DNA from: Frigoribacterium endophyticum
GTDB taxonomy: Bacteria > Actinomycetota > Actinomycetes > Actinomycetales > Microbacteriaceae
Reading direction: 5' to 3'
Length of the DNA stretch: 64,000 bases
Assembly (NCBI RefSeq): GCF_011759585.1
Contig: NZ_JAAOYV010000002.1
Location: forward strand, 1,299,510-1,363,509
Position 1 is the stretch's first letter. Each line of letters starts with the position of its first letter. The notes beneath the pieces were generated by a model that made no database searches, was not told the origin of the DNA, and saw only the letters and a list, made by a program, of their open reading frames with translations. This document shows positions 21,653 to 30,769 of this stretch, piece after piece. The position numbers were made by a program, and so were the translations under genes.

Positions 21653-22801
21653 TCAGCGCAGGAGGAGGTTGGGCTGCAGCAGGTACTTGTAGCTGTCAGC
21701 ACCGGCCTGGTCCCTCGAGGACTGACTGGTAATCAGCACGGGACCGGGCTTGTTCGGGTTCTCCGTCTTGGTGAAGGAGATCCGCACGAACTCGGAGTGG
21801 ACCGCTCCGAGGCCGTCGAGGAGGAACTGCGGCTTCAACGAGACCACCGTGTCCTCCCCCGTCAACAACGCGTCGATCGACTCTGATGCCTGCGCCTGCT
21901 CACTGCCGATGGCCTCGAGCGTGAGCCCGTCGATCGTGAACGTGAACCTGAGGGCCGCCTCGCGCTCGAGCACGAGCGAGACGCGGCGGACGGACTCGAC
22001 GAGCTCGGCCGTGTTGACCACGGCGTAGTTCTCGACGGTCTCGGGGAAGAGCCGCTTGACCGGGGGGAAGTTGCCCTTGATCAGCAGCGAGGTGACGGTC
22101 TTGTCGCCCGCCTGGAAGGCGATCAGCTCGCGGTCGTCGCTGCCGGTGATCGAGACGGCGACGGTCGTGGCGCTGCCGAAGGTCTTGCCGACCTCCTGCA
22201 GGGTGCGGGCCGGGACGAGCGCGGTGGTCGTCTCGGCGCCGCCGGTCGTGCCGGCGTCGAACTCGATGCCGCGGACGGCGACGCGGTAGCGGTCGGTGGC
22301 CACGAGCGAGAGCGAGTTCTCGGAGACCTCGAGCTGCACGCCGGTGATGACCGGGGTGACGTCGTCGCGGGACGCGGCGACGGCGACCTGCGAGATCGCG
22401 AGCGAGAAGGCGTCGCCGGGGACGACGCCGGACTGCGCACCGACGGTGGGCAGCGTCGGGTACTCCTCGACGGGCATGCTCAGCAGCGAGAAGTTGGCCG
22501 AGCCGCAGCTGACGGCGATGCGGTTCTCGTCGGTGGCGAAGGTGACCGGGGCGTTGGGGAGCCGGCTCGCGATGTCGGCGAGGAGGCGTCCCGAGACGAG
22601 GATCGTGCCCGGTTCGTCGACCTCCGCCGCGATGCTCGTCTGGGCCGAGACCTCGTAGTCGAACGACGAGAGCGTGAGCCCGTCGGCGTCGGCCTCGATC
22701 AGGACTCCGCTGAGGATCGGGAGCGTCGTGCGCTGCGGGAGGAGCTTCACCGCGAACGAGACGGCATCGCTGAAGACGTCACGGTTGACCTGGAACTTCA
22801 C
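21653..22801 (-). CDS. dnaN: DNA polymerase III subunit beta (sliding clamp)
   Basis: 382 residues with the three-domain clamp fold. Recognisable segments include VNRDVFSDAVSFAVKLLPQRTT at the N terminus, VTFATDENRIAVSCGSANF in the centre, and the C-terminal ending SYKYLLQPNLLLR, near the canonical clamp end. It encircles DNA and tethers the replicase. It starts next to the oriC-type spacer and is transcribed away from it; gnd follows after 54 bases. Confidence 0.97.
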   Translation of the reverse strand: MKFQVNRDVFSDAVSFAVKLLPQRTTLPILSGVLIEADADGLTLSSFDYEVSAQTSIAAEVDEPGTILVSGRLLADIASRLPNAPVTFATDENRIAVSCGSANFSLLSMPVEEYPTLPTVGAQSGVVPGDAFSLAISQVAVAASRDDVTPVITGVQLEVSENSLSLVATDRYRVAVRGIEFDAGTTGGAETTTALVPARTLQEVGKTFGSATTVAVSITGSDDRELIAFQAGDKTVTSLLIKGNFPPVKRLFPETVENYAVVNTAELVESVRRVSLVLEREAALRFTFTIDGLTLEAIGSEQAQASESIDALLTGEDTVVSLKPQFLLDGLGAVHSEFVRISFTKTENPNKPGPVLITSQSSRDQAGADSYKYLLQPNLLLR

Positions 22802-23292
22802 GCGGGGACCCCTGTTCGACTACGCACCGGTGGATTGCCCGCCAATACTGCCACAGCGATGAGGCGGGTGGCCCCGGGGCTCCGGAGGGCGGCCCGCTGT
22901 CCACAAGGTTGTCTCTCGATCAATTTCTTGTAATCCAGGATTAACAGTCTTAACCGTTGTGCACAGTGTGGATAACCTGTTTAAAACCCCGCAGCCAGAG
23001 GGAACTACACGTTTGTGACTTGTGCACGGAGTGTGGAAGTCGGAGGGGGACCCGAGGGTGTCCGACCCTGCGTCCCGAGGCTGTTCCCACAGGTCGAGGC
23101 GATCTCCCCACAACGGGCCCCCGACTTGTCCACGAGTTTCCACAGGTTATCCACACTGTGGGATCGTCCCCGGTCCTGGCGTGGCGCGGGGCGCCTCCAC
23201 CGGCCCACGGGACGACGAACGGGCGCCGACACGAGGTCGACGCCCGTCGGGGCGGTCCGTCGGGGAGGCGCGCAGCAGCGGCCTCGACTCCC
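22802..23292. other. Chromosomal replication origin (oriC) between dnaA and dnaN
   Basis: A 490-bp spacer with clustered DnaA boxes. Perfect boxes: TGTGGATAA at 22967-22975 and TTATCCACA at 23147-23155. One-mismatch boxes include CTGTCCACA 22897-22905, TTGTGCACA 22957-22965 and TTGTCCACG 23126-23134. The A+T-rich segment 22910-22956 beside the first boxes (TTAACAGTCTTAACC) and the TGTTTAAAAC at 22979-22988 are candidate unwinding elements. Location between dnaA and dnaN is the standard actinobacterial origin. Genes flank it divergently in replication-friendly orientation on the left. Confidence 0.92.
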
Positions 23293-24708
23293 CTACTTGT
23301 AGCGGGTGTCCTGCTTGATCCGGCTCGTGAGCTCGGTCACCTGGTTGTAGATCGAGCGCCGCTCCTTCATGAGCTCGCTGATCTTCTTGTTCGCGTACAT
23401 GACGGTCGTGTGGTCGCGGTTGCCGAAGAGCTGGCCGATCTTCGGCAGGGAGAGGCTCGTCAGCTCGCGGCAGAGGTACATCGCGATCTGTCGAGCGGTC
23501 GCGATCGCCTGCGAGCGGGACGACCCGTAGAGGTCGTCGACCGAGAGCTTGAAGTAGTCCGCGGTGTGGTTGATGATGTCGACCGGCGCGATGACGTTGT
23601 CCTCGTCGAGGGTGATCAAGTCCTTGAGCACGGTCTGCACGAGCGAGAGGTCGACCGCCGTCCGGTTCAGGCTGGCGAAGGCAGTGACCCTGATCAGCGT
23701 GCCCTCGAGCTCGCGGATGTTGCTCGACACCTTCGTCGCAATGAACTCGAGCACCTCGTCGCGGATCTGGAGCTTCTCGCTCTGCGCCTTCTTGCGGAGG
23801 ATCGCGATGCGGGTCTCGAGGTCGGGCGCCTGCACGTCGGTGATCAGGCCCCACTCGAAGCGCGACCGCATGCGGTCCTCGAAGCCGGTGAGGTGCTTCG
23901 GGGGCAGGTCGCTCGTGATGACCAGCTGCTTGTCGTGGTCGTGCAGGGTGTTGAAGGTGTGGAAGAAGGCCTCCTGCGTGGAGTCCTTCCCCTGCAGGAA
24001 CTGGATGTCGTCGATCAGGAGGATGTCGATCTCGCGGTACCGCTGCTGGAAGAGGTTCGAGCGGTTGTTGGCGATCGAGTTGATGAAGTCGTTCGTGAAC
24101 TCCTCGCTGCTCACGTAGCGGACCCGGATGCCCGGGTACATCGTCTCGGCGTAGTGGCCGATGGCGTGGAGGAGGTGCGTCTTGCCCAGCCCGGACGAGC
24201 CGTAGATGAAGAGGGGGTTGTACGCCTTCGCCGGCGCCTCGGCCACGGCGACCGCGGCCGCGTGCGCGAACCGGTTCGACGCCCCGATCACGAAGTTGTC
24301 GAAGCTGTACTTCGGGTTCAGGCGCGAGTCGTTCCGCTTGCCCGACGAGGGCGACTCGACCGGGGTGGGGACGAACGGCGCCTCGATGTAGTGGACGGGC
24401 TCCGACTCCTCGGGCTGCTGCGTCAGGGTGTCGGGCGTGATGTCGGGGTTCACCGTGATGGCGAAGCTCGCCACGGAGGCGTCGCCCAGGGCGGCGATGG
24501 ACTCGAGCAGGGGGGTGCGGATGCGCTGCTCGAGCATCCCGCGGGTCAGGTCGTTGGGCACCTCGAGGTAGAGGGTGCCGCCGAGCACGCCCTTCGGCTC
24601 GACGAGGCTGATGAAGCCGTGGAGCTGGGGGGTGATCCGGTCGTCGGTGGTGAGGGTGGCGAGGACGGACCGCCAGAGGTCCTGGACCGGATCGACGGTG
24701 TTCGCCAC
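23293..24708 (-). CDS. dnaA: Chromosomal replication initiator protein DnaA
   Basis: 471 residues from GTG 24708. Domain I (1-85), a short acidic linker, the AAA+ domain III with Walker A GSSGLGKTHLLHA and Walker B ILLIDDIQFLQGK, and the DNA-binding domain IV with SLPKIGQLFGNRDHTTVMYA. It binds the 9-mer boxes seen on both sides of the gene. The linker domain II is short compared with Streptomyces DnaA. Boxes upstream at 24802 and 24945 suggest autoregulation. Confidence 0.98.
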   Translation of the reverse strand: MANTVDPVQDLWRSVLATLTTDDRITPQLHGFISLVEPKGVLGGTLYLEVPNDLTRGMLEQRIRTPLLESIAALGDASVASFAITVNPDITPDTLTQQPEESEPVHYIEAPFVPTPVESPSSGKRNDSRLNPKYSFDNFVIGASNRFAHAAAVAVAEAPAKAYNPLFIYGSSGLGKTHLLHAIGHYAETMYPGIRVRYVSSEEFTNDFINSIANNRSNLFQQRYREIDILLIDDIQFLQGKDSTQEAFFHTFNTLHDHDKQLVITSDLPPKHLTGFEDRMRSRFEWGLITDVQAPDLETRIAILRKKAQSEKLQIRDEVLEFIATKVSSNIRELEGTLIRVTAFASLNRTAVDLSLVQTVLKDLITLDEDNVIAPVDIINHTADYFKLSVDDLYGSSRSQAIATARQIAMYLCRELTSLSLPKIGQLFGNRDHTTVMYANKKISELMKERRSIYNQVTELTSRIKQDTRYK

Positions 24709-25091
24709 GGGTCATCACTTCCTGTCGGGTGCGCGAGGGGGCCCCGGCTGTCGTTCGGCAGGGCCCGGTCGGGCCCGCACGAGGATCTCTCCTGCACCAA
24801 GTTATGCACAGCTTTCTCCACCGGCGGACGATCGTCGTCTGAGCCGGGAGAGCCGCGGATTCCCCGTGGTTACAGGGATCTGGAGCAGGAGGTACCCACC
24901 TTAGTTCGGATGAGTATGACCCCCGCAATCGAAGTTCTCAACAGTGTGGACAAATGCCGGGAGCCCGGTCGTTTGACCGCAGCGCGGATGCCGCGTACTT
25001 TTAATCAGTTGATTTCAGCCGATTGGGCTGTGACAAGACTTCTTCGGACACGGCAGCAGGCCAGGTCCGCTTCCCCCACGGAGAGAACACC
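24709..25091. promoter_or_regulatory. dnaA-rpmH divergent promoter region
   Basis: 383 bases without a gene. TTATGCACA at 24802-24810 and TGTGGACAA at 24945-24953 (exact complement of TTGTCCACA) are DnaA boxes. A good promoter for rpmH is TTGACC at 24973-24978, a 17-base spacer, and TACTTT at 24996-25001. The AG-rich leader ends with GGAGAGAACACC before ATG 25092. Confidence 0.65.
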
Positions 25092-25229
25092 ATGAGCAAG
25101 AGAACGTTCCAGCCGAACAACCGTCGCCGCGCCAAGAAGCACGGCTTCCGTGCCCGCATGCGCACCCGCGCCGGCCGCGCGATCCTGGCCGCTCGTCGTG
25201 GCAAGGGCCGCACCGAGCTCTCCGCGTAG
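25092..25229 (+). CDS. rpmH: 50S ribosomal protein L34
   Basis: 45 residues, [20 protein letters not shown], the invariant L34 sequence. It is the first gene of the rpmH-rnpA-yidD-yidC-jag-rsmG operon beside dnaA. A Shine-Dalgarno-like GGAGAG lies 8 bases upstream. Confidence 0.98.
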   Translation: MSKRTFQPNNRRRAKKHGFRARMRTRAGRAILAARRGKGRTELSA

Positions 25230-25236
25230 CTAGTCC

Positions 25237-25575
25237 TTGTTGGCCCGCGCCAACCGGATCGTCCGCGCAGACGACTACCGCAACACAGTGCGCCGTGGCC
25301 GCAAGTCGGGCACGGCGCACTCGGTCGTCTACGTGCGGCGCCGTCGAGACGACGACGCGATCCGGTTCGGCTTCATCGTGGCCAAGACGGTCGGCAACGC
25401 CGTGGCGCGGAACACCGTCCGACGGCGGCTCAAGCACGTGTGCCACGAGCTGCTCCCGGCGATGAGCCCGGGCACCGACGTGGTCATCCGCGCCTTGCCA
25501 GGCAGTCTCGACGTTCCGTGGTCTACCCTGCTCACGGACATCTCGGGGGTCGTCGACGAGAGCGTGAGGTCATGA
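25237..25575 (+). CDS. rnpA: Ribonuclease P protein component
   Basis: 112 residues from TTG 25237 (MLARANRIVRADDYRNTVRRG). The RNR-type basic motif is present as ARNTVRRRLKHVC. The protein assists RnpB RNA in tRNA 5' maturation. TTG 25237 and TTG 25240 are adjacent alternatives. The stop overlaps the yidD ATG. Spacing of 7 bases to rpmH is typical. Confidence 0.96.
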   Translation: MLARANRIVRADDYRNTVRRGRKSGTAHSVVYVRRRRDDDAIRFGFIVAKTVGNAVARNTVRRRLKHVCHELLPAMSPGTDVVIRALPGSLDVPWSTLLTDISGVVDESVRS

Positions 25576-25928
25576 CCGGTGCACTGCAGTTCGTGGCTCT
25601 CCTGCCGCGCAACGTCTGCGTCGTGATCCTCCGCGCCTACCGCGCCGTGGTCTCTCCTCTGTACGGAGACGTCTGCCGGTTCCACCCCTCGTGCTCGCGG
25701 TACGCCCTCGAGGCGATCCAGCAGCACGGCGTCGTCCGGGGGGTCGCCCTCGGCACCTGGCGCATCGGTCGTTGCAACCCCTGGTCGGCAGGGGGCGTCG
25801 ACGACGTCCCGGAGCCCCGTCGGCAGAAGCACTCCCTCACCGCCTTCGGGTTCGTGGTCCCTCGACGGGCCGGCTCCGCCCCGCAGACTCCCCCGCGCCT
25901 CCTCGCGCAGACCCACTGGAAGGGCTGA
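25572..25928 (+). CDS. yidD: Membrane protein insertion efficiency factor YidD
   Basis: 118 residues. The YidD signature is clear: YRAVVSPLYGDVCRFHPSCS, then YALEAIQQHG and RIGRCNPWSAGGVDDVP with its paired Cys. Amphipathic N-terminal helix associates with the inner membrane face. The C-terminal 35 residues are less conserved. ATG 25572 overlaps the rnpA stop; yidC begins 9 bases after the stop, in keeping with its role alongside YidC. Confidence 0.95.
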   Translation: MTGALQFVALLPRNVCVVILRAYRAVVSPLYGDVCRFHPSCSRYALEAIQQHGVVRGVALGTWRIGRCNPWSAGGVDDVPEPRRQKHSLTAFGFVVPRRAGSAPQTPPRLLAQTHWKG

Positions 25929-25937
25929 CCCGCCACC

Positions 25938-26900
25938 ATGGACCTCCTCGGTACCGTTCTCTGGCCGCTGAAGTGGATCGTCGAAGCGATCCTCGTCAGC
26001 TTCCACACCATCCTCACGGGTGCCGGCATGGGCACCGACTGGGGCAGCACCTGGGTGCTCTCCATCGTCGGGCTCGTCCTCGTCGTCCGTGCCTGCCTCA
26101 TCCCGATCTTCGTCCGGCAGATCAAGAGCCAGCGTCGGATGATGGAGATCGCCCCGCGCCTGAAGAAGATCCAGGACAAGTACAAGGGCAAGCGCGACCA
26201 GTTCAGCCGCGAGGCCATGTCGCGCGAGACGATGGCGCTCTACAAGGAGACCGGCACCAACCCGCTGAGCTCCTGCCTCCCCCTGCTGATCCAGATGCCG
26301 ATCTTCTTCAGCCTGTACTCGGTGCTGCACAACGCCCAGCAGGACAAGGTGGGCATCGGCCTGCTCAACCAGGCCCTCTCGACGTCGTTCGGCGAGTCGA
26401 CCCTGTGGGGCGCTCCGCTGAAGGAGACCTTCCTCGGCGCCACCACGTGGGAGGTCCGCCTCCTCGCCGGCGCGATGGTCGTCGTCATGACCGCGTCGCA
26501 GTTCATCACCCAGCTGCAGATCGTCTCGAAGAACATGTCGCCCGAGACCAAGGCGAGCCCCATGTTCAAGCAGCAGCGCATGCTCCTCTACTTCCTCCCC
26601 CTCGTCTTCGTCTTCTCGGGCCTCTCCTTCCCCCTCGGCGTGATGTTCTACTGGCTGACCTCGAACATCTGGACCATGGCCCAGCAGTTCCTCGTCATCC
26701 GGAACATGCCGACGCCCGGCAGCGAGGCCGCCCTGGCCCGTGAGGAGCGCCTGGCCAAGAAGGCCCAGCGCAAGGGCCTCTCGCTCGGCGACATCACGGT
26801 CACCGAGATCGAGCCTGCCCCCGCCGTGCCCAAGCCGACCCAGCGCGTGCAGCCCGTCGGCAAGAACCGCTCCAAGAAGCAGAACGGCGCCAAGAAGTAG
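25938..26900 (+). CDS. yidC: Membrane protein insertase YidC (Oxa1 family)
   Basis: 320 residues with five predicted helices. The Oxa1/YidC core begins about residue 30 (STWVLSIVGLVLVVRACLIPIFV), with the hydrophilic-groove Arg in VVRACLIP, a cytoplasmic hairpin (LKKIQDKYKGKRDQF), and PLLIQMPIFFSLYSVL. There is no large periplasmic domain, as expected in actinobacteria. The C-terminal tail is very basic (KNRSKKQNGAKK), suited to ribosome contact. Confidence 0.97.
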   Translation: MDLLGTVLWPLKWIVEAILVSFHTILTGAGMGTDWGSTWVLSIVGLVLVVRACLIPIFVRQIKSQRRMMEIAPRLKKIQDKYKGKRDQFSREAMSRETMALYKETGTNPLSSCLPLLIQMPIFFSLYSVLHNAQQDKVGIGLLNQALSTSFGESTLWGAPLKETFLGATTWEVRLLAGAMVVVMTASQFITQLQIVSKNMSPETKASPMFKQQRMLLYFLPLVFVFSGLSFPLGVMFYWLTSNIWTMAQQFLVIRNMPTPGSEAALAREERLAKKAQRKGLSLGDITVTEIEPAPAVPKPTQRVQPVGKNRSKKQNGAKK

Positions 26901-26901
26901 C

Positions 26902-26927
26902 GCGTCGGCCCTCCCCCGGGCCGACGC
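26902..26927 (+). terminator. Hairpin between yidC and jag
   Basis: GCGTCGGCCC, loop TCCCCC, GGGCCGACGC: a perfect 10-bp stem two bases after the yidC stop. It may attenuate or stabilise the upstream message rather than end it fully. Confidence 0.5.
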
Positions 26928-26988
26928 CTCCGCCCTGCAGCGCCGCAGCACCTGCCCCGCCGATCCCGACCGACCCGGAGAGACGACC

Positions 26989-27630
26989 ATGAACGACATC
27001 GACAGCACGAGCGCCGACCACGAGGTCGCCCCCGAGGCCACGCCGGAGGCGCGGGTCGAGACCGACGCACCGGCCGCCTCCCCTGCTCCCGCCGTCGACG
27101 CCGTCCCCGGGCCCCCGGCCCGGCGCGAGCCCGTCGGCGACGCTGCCGCGGCCTCGCCGGCGCCGTCCGCCCAGTCGATCATCGACGAGGGCGAGATCGC
27201 CGCCGACTACATCGAGGAGCTCCTCGACATCTGCGACTTCGACGGCGACATCGACATCGAGGTCCGTGCCGGTCGGTCGTACATCTCCATCGACTCGAGC
27301 GGGGGTGAGGGGTCCCTGCGCCTGCTCTCCAAGCCCGACACGGTCAACGCCCTGCAGGAGCTCACCCGCATCGCCGTGCAGGCGAAGACCGGCGAGTTCT
27401 CGCGCCTCATCCTCGACATCGGCGGCTCGCGCGCGACGCGCGAGCAGGAGCTCGGCGCCATGGTCGACCGCGCCGTCGAGAAGATCGAGGAGGGCGCCGC
27501 GGCGGCCTCGCTCCCGCCCATGTCGTCGTACGAGCGCAAGCTCGTCCACGACATCGTCGCGGCCCGCGGCTTCACCTCGGAGTCCGAGGGCGAAGGCCGC
27601 GACCGCCACACGGTCATCACGCGCGGCTAG
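26989..27630 (+). CDS. jag: Jag/KhpB (EloR) RNA-binding protein with KH and R3H domains
   Basis: 213 residues from ATG 26989, after GGAGAG. An Ala/Pro/Glu-rich N terminus (1-65) replaces the Jag-N domain. Then comes a KH-like domain (about 70-145: ADYIEELLDICDFDGDIDIEV) and an R3H domain near the C terminus (SYERKLVHDIVAARGFTSESEG). These proteins bind RNA with KhpA and influence cell elongation. Conserved between yidC and rsmG in actinobacteria. Confidence 0.92.
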   Translation: MNDIDSTSADHEVAPEATPEARVETDAPAASPAPAVDAVPGPPARREPVGDAAAASPAPSAQSIIDEGEIAADYIEELLDICDFDGDIDIEVRAGRSYISIDSSGGEGSLRLLSKPDTVNALQELTRIAVQAKTGEFSRLILDIGGSRATREQELGAMVDRAVEKIEEGAAAASLPPMSSYERKLVHDIVAARGFTSESEGEGRDRHTVITRG

Positions 27631-27718
27631 CCGCGCTGCGCCTACGCCGCGCTGCGCCGCCGCCTCGCTCGGCGACCCGACCTCCCTGCTCCACCCGACC
27701 GGATGACCAGCTGACGCC

Positions 27719-28360
27719 ATGACCGACACCGCCGAGCTCGAGACCGAACCCGCCGTCGCCGCCGAGATCTTCGGCGACCGGCTCGAGGTGGTCCGTCGCT
27801 ACACCGCCGACCTCGCTCAGCACGGTGAGGAGCTCGGACTCATCGGGCCGCTGGAGCTGCCGCGCCTGTGGACTCGGCACGTCGTCAACTCGGGCCTCGT
27901 CGCGCCGCTGCTCACGGCCGGCCGCGTCGGCGACGTCGGCTCAGGGGCCGGGCTGCCCGGCCTCGTCCTGGCCGCGGCGCGACCCGACGCCACGCTCGTG
28001 CTGATCGAGCCGATGGAGCGCCGGGTGGAGTGGCTGATCGCCGAGGCGGAGCGCATGGGGCTCGCGAACGTCGAGGTGGTCCGCGCCCGCGCCGAGGAGG
28101 TCGAGCTCGACGGATGGCTCGACCAGGTCACGGCCCGCGCCGTGTCCGCGCTCTCCAAGCTGATCCCGCTCACCGCGCCGCTCGTGAAGACCGGTGGCCA
28201 GCTGCTCCTGATGAAGGGGGCACGCGTGCAGCAGGAGATGGAGGCGGCTCGGAAGGCCATCGCCAAGGCGCACCTCGTCGACGTCGAGGTGCTGGAACTG
28301 GGCGTGGGGCTGGTCGACCCGGCGGAGGTCACGCGCGTCTTCCGCGCGACGCTGGACTGA
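27719..28360 (+). CDS. rsmG: 16S rRNA (guanine527-N7)-methyltransferase RsmG
   Basis: 213 residues, GidB family. SAM-binding motif GRVGDVGSGAGLPGLVLAAA and the following LIEPMERRVEWL segment are typical; VTARAVSALSKL contains the conserved Arg. It methylates N7 of G527 in 16S rRNA. Loss in related bacteria gives low-level streptomycin resistance. It is preceded by an 88-base gap containing a direct repeat of CCGCGCTGCGCC (27631 and 27647), and ends the rpmH operon. Confidence 0.95.
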   Translation: MTDTAELETEPAVAAEIFGDRLEVVRRYTADLAQHGEELGLIGPLELPRLWTRHVVNSGLVAPLLTAGRVGDVGSGAGLPGLVLAAARPDATLVLIEPMERRVEWLIAEAERMGLANVEVVRARAEEVELDGWLDQVTARAVSALSKLIPLTAPLVKTGGQLLLMKGARVQQEMEAARKAIAKAHLVDVEVLELGVGLVDPAEVTRVFRATLD

Positions 28361-28831
28361 GGGCGCGGGTCGTCTCCACAGGAAGCGATCTGAGCGCGGA
28401 CGAGGTCGATCGCTGCGACCCCGTGGCCGTGGATCAGCGGAGTTGCTCTTGTGGCCGGCTCTGCTACTCCCTGCATCGATAAGGCCGCCTTGATCAGCCA
28501 ATAGTCGGTTAGGCGTAGTAGCGGGGCCGGTGAGCGGTGGTTCCGGCCGAGGCAGTTACCAACATGTTGGCGAGCCTGTGTAGAAACTCGTCCACAGACG
28601 TAAATGGGCCACACGACGCCTCCCCTGTGGAGGCTGCGCTGGACCCTGGGGACACCCCGCCCTGGACCTCCGTCGAGGGGTCTCCACGAGCTAGAGTTGA
28701 CCGTGGTCGTCGGCAGTGCTGGTCGATCAGGGGCCGACACGAGTCGCTGTTCCCACCCGCGACCGGAGGCGTCGACCGTCTCGAGTCGACCACCGTTCCA
28801 CGTGAAACATGGCGAGCAGGAGATCAGATCG
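28361..28831. promoter_or_regulatory. rsmG-parA spacer with palindrome and DnaA-like boxes
   Basis: 470 bases with no convincing gene. Contents: CCAACATGTTGG, a 12-bp palindrome at 28559-28570; TCGTCCACA at 28588-28596 (two mismatches from a DnaA box); TTGACC at 28697-28702 as a possible -35; and a parS site at its right end. It probably holds the parAB promoter. Confidence 0.5.
28795..28808. other. parS site 1
   Basis: GTTCCACGTGAAAC, one base from the perfect palindrome. It lies 23 bases before the parA start, so ParB binding here could repress parAB. Confidence 0.9.
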
Positions 28832-29734
28832 GTGAGTTCCTCCACGGAGTTCGACAACAGCACTCCCCTCGCCCGGGAGCTCGCTGACCTCAACCGTCGG
28901 AAGCGAGCGCTCTCCAAGGAGCCTCTTCCGCCGCCGGCGAAGACGAGGGTCCTGACGGTCTCCAACCAGAAGGGCGGGGTCGGCAAGACCACGACGACCG
29001 TCAACCTGGCGGCGGCGCTGGCCCGCAGCGGCGCGCGCGTGCTCGTCATCGATCTGGACCCACAGGGCAACGCCTCCACGGCTCTGGGGGTCGAGCACCG
29101 GGCAGAGACGCCGAGCGTCTACGACGTGATCGTCGGCGAGGGCGACGTGGCCGACGTCGTGCAGAAGACCCCGGAGTTCGAGGCGCTGTACTGCATCCCC
29201 GCCACCATCCACCTCGCCGGTGCGGAGATCGAGCTCGTCTCGCTGGTCGCCCGCGAGCAGCGGCTCCGCCGGGCGCTCGACACTTACCTCGAACAGACCG
29301 AAGCAGCTGGTGAGCGATTCGACTACGTCTTCATCGACTGCCCGCCGTCGCTGGGCCTGCTCACCATCAACGCCTTCGTCGCTGCGAGCGAGGTGCTCAT
29401 CCCCATCCAGTGCGAGTACTACGCGCTGGAGGGCCTGAGTCAGCTCCTCCGCAACATCCAGCTGATCGAGAAGCACCTCAACCCGACGCTGAAGGTCTCC
29501 AGCATCCTGCTGACGATGTACGACGGCAGGACGAACCTCGCGCAGCAGGTCGTCGCCGACGTGCGCCAGCACTTCCCCGCGGAGGCCCTGCAGACGCTCA
29601 TCCCCCGCTCCGTCCGCATCAGCGAGGCACCCGGTTACGGGCAGACCGTCATCAGCTACGACACCAACTCACCGGGCTCCATCTCGTACCTCGAGGCGGC
29701 AGCCGAACTAGCGCGCCGAGGAGCACCCCAGTAG
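28832..29734 (+). CDS. parA: Chromosome partitioning ATPase ParA
   Basis: 300 residues from GTG 28832, which has GGAG nine bases upstream. An in-frame GTG at 28802 lies inside parS and is less likely. The deviant Walker A motif is NQKGGVGKTTTTVNL; DLDPQGNAS, YVFIDCPPSLGL and the ParA C-terminal region follow. The roughly 45-residue N-terminal extension is typical of actinobacterial ParA. It forms the nucleoid-bound gradient that moves ParB-parS. Its stop overlaps the parB start as TAGTG. Confidence 0.96.
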   Translation: MSSSTEFDNSTPLARELADLNRRKRALSKEPLPPPAKTRVLTVSNQKGGVGKTTTTVNLAAALARSGARVLVIDLDPQGNASTALGVEHRAETPSVYDVIVGEGDVADVVQKTPEFEALYCIPATIHLAGAEIELVSLVAREQRLRRALDTYLEQTEAAGERFDYVFIDCPPSLGLLTINAFVAASEVLIPIQCEYYALEGLSQLLRNIQLIEKHLNPTLKVSSILLTMYDGRTNLAQQVVADVRQHFPAEALQTLIPRSVRISEAPGYGQTVISYDTNSPGSISYLEAAAELARRGAPQ

Positions 29735-30714
29735 TGGCAACCAAGAGAACAGGGCTCGGCCGTGGCATCGGCGCCCTCATCCCCGTCGCCGACGAGTCCC
29801 AGGACCGGCCCGTCGACGTCTTCTTCCCGACCGCGCAGCAGACGGCGGAGGAGCTCGTCGCCGTCCCCGGCGCTCGTCTGGCGAACCTGAACCCACTCGA
29901 CATCCTGCCCAACGCCCAGCAGCCCCGCACGGAGTTCCGCGAGGAGGAGCTGGCGGAGCTGGTCACGAGCATCCGCGAGGTGGGCGTCCTCCAGCCCATC
30001 GTCGTCCGGCCTCTGCCGGCGGCACCCCGCGGCAAGGGCAAGGGCACGTCCCGCGAGACGACGGACGTGCAGTACGAGCTCGTCATGGGCGAGCGCAGGC
30101 TCCGAGCGACGAAGCAGCTCGGGCTGGCGACCATCCCCGCGATCGTCAAGGACACCGCTGACGAGTCGATGCTGCGGGACGCTCTCCTCGAGAACCTCCA
30201 CCGCGCGGAGCTCAACCCGCTCGAGGAAGCATCCGCTTATCAGCAACTTCTCGCTGATTTCGGCATCACCCAGGACGAGCTGGCGAACCGCATCGGCCGG
30301 AGCCGACCGCAGATCAGCAACACCCTGCGCCTGCTTCGCCTGCCGGCCTCCGTCCAGCGTCGAGTCGCGTCGGGCGTGCTCTCGGCCGGGCATGCACGAG
30401 CGATCCTGTCGACGGGTGACTCGCTGTTGATGGAGCGCCTGGCGGACAAGATCGTCAACGAGGACCTCTCCGTGCGGGCAGCGGAGGCGATCGCGGCGGG
30501 CGGCAGCAGCAAGCCCCGCTCCACGCGCGCTGCGGTCGGCAAGCACCAGGCCCACCTCGACGAAGTGGCGGAGAACCTCGGCGACGCGCTGGACACGAAG
30601 GTGAAGGTGCGACTGGGTGCTCGGAAGGGGTCGATCTCCATCGACTTCGCGTCCATGCAGGACCTGAACCGCATCTTGGCCGCCTTGGGACAGGATCCCT
30701 TCGCGCAGGAGTAG
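29734..30714 (+). CDS. parB: Chromosome partitioning protein ParB
   Basis: 326 residues from GTG 29734. N-terminal LGRGIGALIP is the ParA-contact segment. The CTPase/ParB box appears as MGERRLRATKQLGL, and the helix-turn-helix as SRPQISNTLRLLRLP. The C-terminal dimerisation domain ends at the stop. It loads at the four nearby parS sites and slides as a clamp. An intrinsic terminator follows and abuts parS 2. Confidence 0.97.
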   Translation: MATKRTGLGRGIGALIPVADESQDRPVDVFFPTAQQTAEELVAVPGARLANLNPLDILPNAQQPRTEFREEELAELVTSIREVGVLQPIVVRPLPAAPRGKGKGTSRETTDVQYELVMGERRLRATKQLGLATIPAIVKDTADESMLRDALLENLHRAELNPLEEASAYQQLLADFGITQDELANRIGRSRPQISNTLRLLRLPASVQRRVASGVLSAGHARAILSTGDSLLMERLADKIVNEDLSVRAAEAIAAGGSSKPRSTRAAVGKHQAHLDEVAENLGDALDTKVKVRLGARKGSISIDFASMQDLNRILAALGQDPFAQE

Positions 30715-30732
30715 AAGCTCCTGAGCTGTGTG

Positions 30733-30759
30733 ACGCCCCTCTCATCGAGAGGGGCGTTT
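30733..30759 (+). terminator. parAB terminator
   Basis: ACGCCCCTCTC, loop ATC, GAGAGGGGCGT, followed by TTT: an 11-bp perfect stem. Its right arm overlaps the first bases of parS 2. Confidence 0.75.
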
Positions 30760-30769
30760 CACGTGGAAC
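30756..30769. other. parS site 2
   Basis: GTTTCACGTGGAAC, one base from perfect, sharing its first bases with the parAB terminator. Confidence 0.88.
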
